DNA of 64,000 nt from Streptomyces sp. APSN-46.1. Its GTDB lineage: Bacteria > Actinomycetota > Actinomycetes > Streptomycetales > Streptomycetaceae. The position numbers and the translations under genes are program-made. Shown here one piece after another: positions 1-7,045 of this stretch. The stretch lies in NCBI RefSeq assembly GCF_022815725.1, contig NZ_JALGRF010000002.1, positions 1,116,001 to 1,180,000 on the forward strand. The letters are read 5' to 3'. The notes under the pieces are model-generated. The model searched no databases. It was given only the letters and a program-made list of their open reading frames with translations, and was not told the DNA's origin. The first letter of the stretch is position 1; each line of letters starts with the position of its first letter.

Positions 1-387
1 GAACTGGACGGTGTGCGCCGGGTCGTGGACACCCTGCGCGGCCTCGGCGACGGGTTCCGGATCGTCCTCGGGCACGGCACCCACCCGTACGCGGGCTACG
101 CGGAGGCCGCCGACCAACTGGTGACCTTCTCCGGGGCCTGGGCCGACTACCGCTGGTCGCAGGTGGCGGAGTGGACCACCGAGTACCCACCGGAGCGGTT
201 CTGCCACTTCGTCCACGGGGTGCCGCGGACCCATCTGGAGGAGGCCGTCCGGATCGCCCGCTGGCAGGGCGCCGGCACCATCTGGTTCACGGACCGGCGC
301 GGGGCCGGAGACCGGGACCCGTGGGCGTCAATGCCCGCGTACTGGGACGAAATCGTCTCACGTATCGGAACAGGTGTCTCGGAATGA
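1..387 (+). CDS. Spherulation-specific family 4 (spherulin-4-like) protein, 3' part only
   Basis: The frame is open from the window edge to a TGA at 385-387, so only the last ~128 residues are seen. The text (GHGTHPYAGY, TFSGAWADYRWSQ, CHFVHGVP, IWFTDRRGAGDRDPW) fits the C-terminal half of the spherulin-4 family. Members adopt a glycoside-hydrolase-like barrel, and some fungal relatives cleave galactosaminogalactan; the bacterial substrate is unknown. Its stop codon overlaps the -35-like GGAAT of the next gene's promoter. The start and any signal peptide lie outside the window. Confidence 0.72.
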   Translation, partial: ELDGVRRVVDTLRGLGDGFRIVLGHGTHPYAGYAEAADQLVTFSGAWADYRWSQVAEWTTEYPPERFCHFVHGVPRTHLEEAVRIARWQGAGTIWFTDRRGAGDRDPWASMPAYWDEIVSRIGTGVSE

Positions 388-406
388 AAGGGGGCGTGGC
401 AGTGTT
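381..406 (+). promoter_or_regulatory. Candidate SigR promoter of moeZ
   Basis: GGAAT at 381-385, exactly 18 bases, then GTT at 404-406: an exact match to the known SigR consensus GGAAT-N18/19-GTT. Transcription would start near 412, about 54 bases before the moeZ GTG. The -35 element sits on the stop codon of the preceding gene. That moeZ belongs to the SigR regulon is inferred from the motif and from the role of MoeZ in sulfur transfer. Confidence 0.7.
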
Positions 407-428
407 ACGGGATAGAACAACCCACACA

Positions 429-457
429 TGCTCCCCGCGTCCGCGGGGATGACCCTG
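429..457 (+). repeat. Orphan CRISPR-repeat-like palindrome (type I-E style)
   Basis: The stretch from about 429 to 457 contains CTCCCCGCG, a 2-base turn and CGCGGGGATGACCC. This resembles the ~29-nt type I-E repeats of actinomycetes (CTCCCCGCG-x-CGCGGGGAT-G-x-CCC). Only one copy is seen, with no spacers and no cas genes, and it ends 8 bases before the moeZ start. It may be a CRISPR relic or simply an mRNA hairpin in the moeZ leader. Confidence 0.4.
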
Positions 458-465
458 GAGTCCCC

Positions 466-1644
466 GTGTCGCTGCCACCCCTGGTCGAGCCAGCTGCTGA
501 GCTCACCGTTGACGAGGTCCGCCGGTACTCGCGTCACCTGATCATCCCCGATGTCGGGATGGACGGCCAGAAGCGCCTGAAGAACGCCAAGGTGCTGGCC
601 GTGGGCGCCGGCGGCCTCGGCTCGCCCGCCCTCATGTACCTGGCCGCGGCCGGCGTCGGCACGCTGGGCATCGTGGAGTTCGACGAGGTGGACGAGTCGA
701 ACCTGCAGCGCCAGATCATCCACAGCCAGGCGGACATCGGCCGCTCCAAGGCCGAGTCCGCCCGTGACAGCGTGCTGGGCATCAACCCGTACGTGAACGT
801 GGTCCTTCACGAAGAGCGGCTCGAAGCCGAGAACGTGATGGAGATCTTCAGCCAGTACGACCTCATCGTCGACGGCACGGACAACTTCGCCACGCGCTAC
901 CTGGTCAACGACGCCTGCGTGCTGCTGAACAAGCCGTACGTGTGGGGTTCGATCTACCGCTTCGACGGCCAGGCCTCGGTCTTCTGGTCCGAGCACGGGC
1001 CGTGCTACCGCTGCCTGTACCCGGAGCCCCCGCCGCCGGGCATGGTCCCGAGCTGCGCCGAGGGCGGCGTGCTGGGCGTGCTCTGCGCGTCCATCGGGTC
1101 CATCCAGGTCACCGAGGCCATCAAGGTCCTCACGGGCGTCGGCGAGCCGCTGGTCGGCCGCCTGATGATCTACGACGCCCTGGAGATGCAGTACCGCCAG
1201 GTCAAGGTCCGCAAGGACCCCGACTGCGCGGTGTGCGGTCCGAACGCGACCGTCACCGAGCTCATCGACTACGAGGCCTTCTGCGGTGTCGTGTCGGAGG
1301 AGGCCCAGGAGGCCGCGGCCGGTTCGACGATCACTCCGAAGCAGCTCAAGGAGTGGATCGACGCCGACGAGCCGATCGAGATCATCGACGTCCGCGAGAA
1401 GAACGAGTACGAGATCGTCTCGATCCCCGGCGCGAGGCTGATCCCCAAGGGCGAGTTCCTGATGGGCACCGCCCTCCAGGATATGCCGCAGGACAAGCGC
1501 ATCGTCTTGCACTGCAAGACGGGTGTCCGCAGTGCGGAAGTCCTCGCGGTCCTGAAGTCCGCGGGCTTCGCGGACGCGGTGCACGTCGGCGGCGGCGTCA
1601 TCGGCTGGGTCCACCAGATCGAGCCCGAGAAGCCGGTCTACTAG
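466..1644 (+). CDS. moeZ: MoeZ: adenylyltransferase/sulfurtransferase (E1-like plus rhodanese)
   Basis: 392 residues with a GTG start. The N-terminal two thirds is a MoeB/ThiF E1-like domain: nucleotide loop GAGGLGS near residues 48-54, DESNLQRQ with the conserved Arg, and two CxxC zinc pairs (CYRC and CAVC). The C-terminal ~110 residues are a rhodanese domain with active loop CKTGVRS, catalytic Cys near 350. MoeZ adenylates and then thiocarboxylates ubiquitin-like sulfur carriers (MoaD, and CysO/ThiS-type in actinomycetes), feeding molybdopterin and cysteine or other sulfur pathways. moaE lies at 31.46 kb. Length and domain order match the family, and the upstream SigR-type promoter suggests induction by thiol oxidation. 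Confidence 0.95.
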   Translation: MSLPPLVEPAAELTVDEVRRYSRHLIIPDVGMDGQKRLKNAKVLAVGAGGLGSPALMYLAAAGVGTLGIVEFDEVDESNLQRQIIHSQADIGRSKAESARDSVLGINPYVNVVLHEERLEAENVMEIFSQYDLIVDGTDNFATRYLVNDACVLLNKPYVWGSIYRFDGQASVFWSEHGPCYRCLYPEPPPPGMVPSCAEGGVLGVLCASIGSIQVTEAIKVLTGVGEPLVGRLMIYDALEMQYRQVKVRKDPDCAVCGPNATVTELIDYEAFCGVVSEEAQEAAAGSTITPKQLKEWIDADEPIEIIDVREKNEYEIVSIPGARLIPKGEFLMGTALQDMPQDKRIVLHCKTGVRSAEVLAVLKSAGFADAVHVGGGVIGWVHQIEPEKPVY

Positions 1645-1699
1645 TAGCCGGTCTACCGGTCTCCTAGCCAGTCGACTTCGGCTGAAGGGCGTACCTCAG

Positions 1700-1736
1700 G
1701 GGCCGTACCTCGCTCGCGGTGAGCGGGGTGCGGCCC
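1700..1736. terminator. Bidirectional terminator between moeZ and the S33 hydrolase gene
   Basis: A 16-bp stem including G-U pairs (1700-1715 with 1721-1736) with a short loop, followed by TTTG. It lies in the 127-base gap between two convergent genes, so it can serve both. Confidence 0.6.
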
Positions 1737-1771
1737 TTTGGCGCGTTCACGGACGCCGAACCGAACAGGGG

Positions 1772-3376
1772 TCAGACGCCGAGGGGTTCGGGCGGTGCGG
1801 CTGGCGATTCCGCGGGGGTGGGGGGCTGCGTCGCCGTGCAGACGGTGCTGGCGGCGGGCACCTTCCCGTCCAGCAGGTACGAGTTCACCGCCTGCTGCAC
1901 GCACAGGTCGCCGCTGTTGTACGCGCCGTGCCCCTCGCCCTTGTACGTGAGCTCCACGCCGACGCCGGGGCCGAGCCGCTCCACCATCTTGCGGGCGCCC
2001 TCGTACGGGGTCGCCGGGTCCCCGGTGTTGCCGATCACCAGGATCGGCGCGGCGCCCGGGGCGGACACGTCCGGGGTCTCCCACGCGCCCGGGACCGGCC
2101 AGCCGGTGCAGCTCATCATCGCCCAGCCGAGGAAGTCCCCGAATACGGGCGAGGCGGCGCGGAACTCGGCCAGCTTGGCCTTCGTCTGGGCCAGCGTGTA
2201 GCGGCCCTTGGAGTCGGCGCAGTTGATCGCCGTGTTGGCCGCGCCGATGTTGCTGTAATTTCCGTTCTGATCCCGGCCGTTGAGCGCGTCGGACAGCGCC
2301 AGCAGCAGCTGCCCCTGGCCGCCCTCGGCCTCGTCCAGCCCCTGCTCCAGCAGCGGCCAGAGCTCCCTCGAATACAGGGCCTGGGCGATGCCGTTGGTCG
2401 CGGCGGACTCGGTCAGCGGCCGGTCGCCGATGCCCTCGATGGGCTTGGCGGCCAGCTCCTTCTGGAGCTTGATGATGTTCGCCTCGATCTCTTTGGCGGT
2501 GCTGCCCTGGATCTGGCACGCGTCGCCCCGGTTCACGCAGTCCTGCGCGAAGTTGCCGAGGGCCAGCTGGAATCCCTTGGCCTGGCCGAGGGCCCCCTCC
2601 TCGGAGGTCTTGGTCGGGTCCACGACGGCGTCGAAGACGGCCCGGCCGACGTTCTTCGGGAAGAGGTGGGCGTAGACCCCGCCGAGTTCGGTGCCGTAGG
2701 AGATGCCGAAGTAGTTCAGCTTCTCGTCGCCGAGGGCCTGGCGGATCCGGTCCAGGTCGCGGGCGGCGTTCTCGGTGCCGACGTGGGGCAGGACCTTCCC
2801 GGAGTTCTTCTTGCAGGCCTGCTGGTACTTCTCGATGCCGTCGAGGAAGGCCTTCTCCTGCTGCGGGGTCGTGGGGGTGTTGTCCTGCGCGTAGTACGCG
2901 TCCAGCTCCTTGTTGCCCTCGCAGTGGACCGGTGCGCTGCGGCCCACGCCCCGGGGGTCGAAGCTCACCAGGTCGTAGCGCTCGCGCAGGGCCTCGTACT
3001 CCTTGGCGGCGTCGGGGAGGGTGCTGACGCCGGAGCCGCCGGGGCCGCCGAAGTTGAAGACGAGGGAGCCGAGCCGCTTCTCCTTGTCGCGGGCCTTGGC
3101 GCGGATGAGGGCGAGGGGAATCGTTTCTCCCTCGGGTTTCGCGTAGTCGAGGGGCACGTGCAAGGTGGCGCACTGCCAGTCCTTGGGAGGCGCCTGCCCG
3201 CCGCCCTGCGCGGGGGTGGGGGCCTCGCACTCCCCCCACTTGAGCGGCGCGGCCCCCTTGGTCCCGCCGGCCTTCGGCTTCCCTTCCTTGCCGCTGTCGG
3301 AACAGCCGCCGGCCAGCACGGCGGCGAGTACGGCGACCGTTCCGACAGCGGCACCCCGCGGCAGGTTTCTCGACAT
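1772..3376 (-). CDS. Secreted lipoprotein alpha/beta hydrolase, tripeptidyl aminopeptidase-like (S33)
   Basis: 534 residues. The N-terminus is a lipoprotein signal peptide (basic start, hydrophobic run, lipobox LAGGC with Cys25), so the enzyme is probably anchored outside the membrane. Alpha/beta-hydrolase marks are the oxyanion loop FGGPGGSG, nucleophile elbow GISYGTELG, an Asp loop VIGNTGDPATPYEGA and the catalytic His in GEGHGAYN. Streptomyces relatives release N-terminal tripeptides from extracellular peptides. It shares strand with the upstream membrane gene (gap ~67 bases). The exact substrate cannot be told from sequence. Confidence 0.88.
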   Translation of the reverse strand: MSRNLPRGAAVGTVAVLAAVLAGGCSDSGKEGKPKAGGTKGAAPLKWGECEAPTPAQGGGQAPPKDWQCATLHVPLDYAKPEGETIPLALIRAKARDKEKRLGSLVFNFGGPGGSGVSTLPDAAKEYEALRERYDLVSFDPRGVGRSAPVHCEGNKELDAYYAQDNTPTTPQQEKAFLDGIEKYQQACKKNSGKVLPHVGTENAARDLDRIRQALGDEKLNYFGISYGTELGGVYAHLFPKNVGRAVFDAVVDPTKTSEEGALGQAKGFQLALGNFAQDCVNRGDACQIQGSTAKEIEANIIKLQKELAAKPIEGIGDRPLTESAATNGIAQALYSRELWPLLEQGLDEAEGGQGQLLLALSDALNGRDQNGNYSNIGAANTAINCADSKGRYTLAQTKAKLAEFRAASPVFGDFLGWAMMSCTGWPVPGAWETPDVSAPGAAPILVIGNTGDPATPYEGARKMVERLGPGVGVELTYKGEGHGAYNSGDLCVQQAVNSYLLDGKVPAASTVCTATQPPTPAESPAAPPEPLGV

Positions 3377-3443
3377 GCCCCCATCCTGCGCGCCGCTCCT
3401 GCTCCCCGCCGCCGCACTGGGCCATCCGGGGCCGGTGCCCGGG

Positions 3444-6317
3444 TTAGATCGCTTCCTTGCGGGTGAGGAAGTTGAAGGAGATCCATCCCGGCAGTACCGG
3501 CAGCCAGAACGTCATCAGGCGGAACAGCAGTACCGCCGAGATGGCGACCTCGCGTTCCAGGCCGGCCGCGATCAGGCCCAGGGTCAGCGTGGTCTCCACC
3601 GCGCCGATGCCGCCCGGTGTGGGTGCCGCCGAGCCCAGCGCGTTGCCCGCCAGGAACACCACCGCGATGCTCGCGTAGCTGATGGCCTCGCCGCCCCCGA
3701 ACGCCCGGACCGACGCGTCCAGGCACATGACGAAGCAGCCGGTCAGCAGCAGCATCCCGCCGATGCCCGTCATCAGCTTCTGCGGTCGCTGGAGCACGTC
3801 CAGCATGCGCGGCACCACGCCCGCGAACAGCGCCCGTACCCGCGTCGCGACGAACTTTCGCAGGATCGGGACCGCCGTCACGACGAGGACCAGCACGGCC
3901 ACCGTCAGCAGCCCCGCGATGACCGTCCTGGACGGGGTCATCTCCGGCGTCTTCTCGGTTCCCGTCAGATAGCCGAAGGCCAGCAGTAGCAGGATGTGGC
4001 TGGCCAGCCCGAACAGCTGCGAGGCGCCGACGCTGGCCACCGCCAGCCCCGGCCGGACCCCCGCCCGCTGGAGGAACCGGGTGTTCAGCGCGACACCGCC
4101 GACGGCCGCCGGCGCCACCAGCTTCACGAAGGAACCCGCCACCTGCGCCAGTACGGTCCGCAGGAACGGCACCCGCTCCGGCACGAAGCCCAGCAGGCTC
4201 ATCGCCGCCGCGAAGTAGGTCAGCACGGAGAAGGCCAGGGCCGCACCGACCCAGCCCCACTGCGCCTCGGCGATGATCTTCGCGAAGTCCACGTGGGCCA
4301 GCTGCGTGAGCAGGAAGTAGGCGCCGAACGCGCCCGCGATGAAGGACACCAGCGTGCGCGGCCGGATCCGTTCCAGCCGGGCCGGCTCCACCGGCGCCTG
4401 CGGGCGCAGCAGCAGGACCTGCTGGCGGATCTGGCTCAGCAGGTCCTCCTCGCGGGCCCCGTCGAGCGCGTCGTCCAGCGCCTTCTTCTCGGCCTTCCGG
4501 TCGGCGGCGGCGCTCGTCGTGGCGTCCGCCTCCCGCGCGGCCTTCGCCGCCCGCGAGGACTCCAGTACGGCCTCCCGCTGCCGGTCGGCCCGCTCCCGGG
4601 CCAGCTTGCGCAGCGTCGCCCGGGTGGAACGGCTCAGCGCGATCGGCTGGAGCAGCGGCAGGCAGTCCGCCACGGCGTCCGGGCCGAGCACCGACACCGC
4701 CGAGGACACCGCCCGCTCCGCGCCGACCCGCAGGCCCAGCGTGGTGAGCAGCTGCGCGATGTCCATCCGGAGCACCAGATCGCCGGCCGCGATCTCGCCG
4801 CCGCGCAGGTCGGTGAGGGTCACCTTGCCGGAACGATCCACCACCAGGGCGTCCCCGGTGAGCCGCCGGTGCGCGATCCGCCGCGACTGCAGGGCCCGTA
4901 CCTGCTCCCACGCGCTGCGGGCCAGATCGTCGGTGATCTCCGCGTCGCAGAGGGAGTCCAGGGTCCGCCCGCCCAGGTGCTCGTACACCAGCATCACGGC
5001 GTCCGGGCCGAGCTCGGAGGTGGCGATCAGCTTCGGCGCGTTGGCCCCGGCCGCGATGGCGGCGTACGCGAGGAGCGCCTCCTGTTCCAGCGCCTGGCGC
5101 AGCGACGACTGCAGGCTGCGCCGGGTGGTGATGCCGCGCAGCGTGAGCCGGCGCCAGACCCGGTAGAAGAAGCCGTGGGCCTGCTGCTCGCGGTCCACGA
5201 CGGTGACATCGAGCGGCGGGCCGTCTTCCAGGGTGACGTGGTAGCGGCGGCCCCGGTCGTTCTGCTCGGAATCGGTTCCGTCGGGTGATTCGGCGCGCAT
5301 CGCGCTGACCGGCTGGAAGCCGACGCGGCGCAGGCCCGCGAGGAGGTTCTGCCCGGTGGGCCGGACGTTCGGCGAGCCGACGGCGTACAGGGTCCCGTAC
5401 GCGACGCTCCAGCCGATCAGCACGGTCAGGATGATCGAGAACGGCGTGGTGTACCCGCTGACCAGCATCGCGAAGGCGTCGAGCAGGAGCACCACCCACA
5501 GCGCCACGCGCCAGCGCGGTCGGCGGGTCATCCCGACGGCGGTCATGTACGCGATCACCGGGGCGAGGTATCCGTGCACCGGGTCGGTGAGCGCCCCGCC
5601 GGCGCCGGCGGAGCGGGTGAGGGCGTCCTGGATGCTCGCGGGGGCGGCCTCGGAGACCCACAGGTCGGTCGCGAGGGTCACGCCGTGCGCGAGGACGGCG
5701 GCGAGTACGCCGTCGGCGATGCGCAGTCCGTCGCGTTTGATCAGCCGCTCGATGGCGAAGGCGACGGGGACCAGGAGCACGGCGATGCTGGAGACCAGGC
5801 CGGCGACCTTGATCAGCAGATCCGGCGCCTGGCCGGTGCCCTTGGTGATGTCCTCCTCCAGGCCGACGGTGGTGCCGTGGGCGAAGGCGGCGATGGCGAG
5901 TACGACGGCGATGCCGAGCACGCCGACGAGCAGGCGTACGAGGTCGGACGGCCGGTGCACGCGGGCGGCGAGCAGCGGCTCGTCCACCTCGACCTGGTCG
6001 GCGGCGGTCGGGGTGTGGCCGTGCGGCCGCTCCGGGCCGTCGGCCTCGCCGGGGTGGTCGGTGGCACCGTGGTCGGGCTGTTCGGCTGGGCCGCCGGGGT
6101 GCGGCGGCTGGTCCCCGGGCCCGGGCATCGGGTCTCCGGGCTGCGGCGGCTGGTCTCCGGGCGGGGGCGTCGGGTCCCCGGGCTGCGGCGGCGGGCCGTC
6201 GGGGTGCGCGGCGGGGCCGTCGTCTGGGCGCGCGCCGTCGTCCGTCGCCGCGCCGTCCGGAGGGCTCACACCCTGCTCCTTCGCCTTCACATCCATCTCT
6301 TCTTGATCACGTATCAC
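3444..6317 (-). CDS. Kinase-like domain fused to lysylphosphatidylglycerol-synthase-type flippase membrane protein (UPF0104)
   Basis: 957 residues from GTG 6317; an ATG at 6296 is an alternative start. In order: a Pro/Gly/Asp/Gln-rich cytosolic head (~1-130), six or so membrane segments, a soluble domain (~340-560) resembling aminoglycoside/lipid phosphotransferases (MLVYEHLGGRTLDSL hinge, IAHRRLTGDALVVD catalytic-like loop, LTDLRGGEIA metal-loop-like segment), a charged coiled stretch rich in R, A, K and D, then a C-terminal ~320-residue LPG_synthase_TM domain (VNGALGS-type loop NALGSAAPTPGGIGAVE). No MprF-type lysyltransferase domain is present, so a lipid translocase role is more likely than LPG synthesis. 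The HRRLTGD loop has Arg and Leu where active kinases have HGD, so the kinase may be inactive. Confidence 0.85.
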   Translation of the reverse strand: MIRDQEEMDVKAKEQGVSPPDGAATDDGARPDDGPAAHPDGPPPQPGDPTPPPGDQPPQPGDPMPGPGDQPPHPGGPAEQPDHGATDHPGEADGPERPHGHTPTAADQVEVDEPLLAARVHRPSDLVRLLVGVLGIAVVLAIAAFAHGTTVGLEEDITKGTGQAPDLLIKVAGLVSSIAVLLVPVAFAIERLIKRDGLRIADGVLAAVLAHGVTLATDLWVSEAAPASIQDALTRSAGAGGALTDPVHGYLAPVIAYMTAVGMTRRPRWRVALWVVLLLDAFAMLVSGYTTPFSIILTVLIGWSVAYGTLYAVGSPNVRPTGQNLLAGLRRVGFQPVSAMRAESPDGTDSEQNDRGRRYHVTLEDGPPLDVTVVDREQQAHGFFYRVWRRLTLRGITTRRSLQSSLRQALEQEALLAYAAIAAGANAPKLIATSELGPDAVMLVYEHLGGRTLDSLCDAEITDDLARSAWEQVRALQSRRIAHRRLTGDALVVDRSGKVTLTDLRGGEIAAGDLVLRMDIAQLLTTLGLRVGAERAVSSAVSVLGPDAVADCLPLLQPIALSRSTRATLRKLARERADRQREAVLESSRAAKAAREADATTSAAADRKAEKKALDDALDGAREEDLLSQIRQQVLLLRPQAPVEPARLERIRPRTLVSFIAGAFGAYFLLTQLAHVDFAKIIAEAQWGWVGAALAFSVLTYFAAAMSLLGFVPERVPFLRTVLAQVAGSFVKLVAPAAVGGVALNTRFLQRAGVRPGLAVASVGASQLFGLASHILLLLAFGYLTGTEKTPEMTPSRTVIAGLLTVAVLVLVVTAVPILRKFVATRVRALFAGVVPRMLDVLQRPQKLMTGIGGMLLLTGCFVMCLDASVRAFGGGEAISYASIAVVFLAGNALGSAAPTPGGIGAVETTLTLGLIAAGLEREVAISAVLLFRLMTFWLPVLPGWISFNFLTRKEAI

Positions 6318-6445
6318 GCGTCACCGCCCGGAAGATGGTGGCACGGACGGGCGGGCGGGGGAGGCATCAGGGTGCGCGCCATCGCGGAAGGAAACGTTCC
6401 AAGGCCTCGAAGGCCTTGTCGGCGGAGTGCGGCACCATGTGCCGA

Positions 6446-6802
6446 ATGAGCGAAGAGCTGCCCGCGTACGCGGAGCGGGTACTGGACGCGGTCGAGCGGA
6501 TTCCGCCCGGCCGGGTGATGACGTACGGGGACGTCGCCGAGTGGCTCGGCGAGGGCGGGCCGCGCCAAGTCGGCCGCGTCATGGCCCTGTACGGGGGAGC
6601 CGTGCCCTGGTGGCGAGTGGTCCGGGCGGACGGGCGGCCCCTGCCCGGCAGCGAGCGGCGCGCCCTGGAGCACTACCGGACCGAGTCCACTCCGCTGCGC
6701 GGGACCGCGTCCGGCGAGCAGCGGCTCGACATGCGGAAGGCGCGCTGGGACGGCCGGGACGGGGGACCCGGGACGGACGGAAGGGACGAGGCTCACATCT
6801 GA
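6446..6802 (+). CDS. Alkyltransferase-like protein (Atl/MGMT-fold, no catalytic Cys)
   Basis: 118 residues from ATG 6446. It matches the DNA-binding domain of O6-alkylguanine-DNA alkyltransferases: IPPGRVMTYGDVA, the winged HTH, and PWWRVVRADG where true MGMT has PCHRV. Trp replaces the reactive Cys, the hallmark of Atl proteins, which bind O6-alkylguanine and flag it for nucleotide-excision repair instead of reversing it. It lies divergent from the flippase gene and upstream of adnA. UvrD-type partners are encoded downstream, but a physical link is inference. Confidence 0.9.
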   Translation: MSEELPAYAERVLDAVERIPPGRVMTYGDVAEWLGEGGPRQVGRVMALYGGAVPWWRVVRADGRPLPGSERRALEHYRTESTPLRGTASGEQRLDMRKARWDGRDGGPGTDGRDEAHI

Positions 6803-6984
6803 CAGCTTCCGCCATGGGATGCCCGCGCGGGAGGTCGAAGGTGCGGTCGGAGGTGCGTACGGGGGAGTGCGCGCCGGACCGTGCGAGCGGCGCGGGGTCC
6901 CTGCGCGGGAGGCGCCGGTTGCCGTAGCGTTGCCTCTTCGGCCCTCGCGGCCATCGTGGCCATCGCGGCGACCGCCGACCCGGC

Positions 6985-7035
6985 AGGCCGAGTAGCCCCA
7001 GCAACCCCAGCAGACCCAGCAGACCCACCAGGACC
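6985..7035 (+). repeat. Short tandem CAGCA(A/G)ACCC-type repeats upstream of adnA
   Basis: Imperfect decamer repeats (CCCCAGCAAC, CCCAGCAGAC, CCCAGCAGAC, CCCACCAGG) lie in the 243-base gap before adnA. A similar run occurs upstream of the SMR gene at 44214-44262. No function is recognised, and the rest of the gap shows no clear element. Confidence 0.5.
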
Positions 7036-7045
7036 GGCAGCTCAC

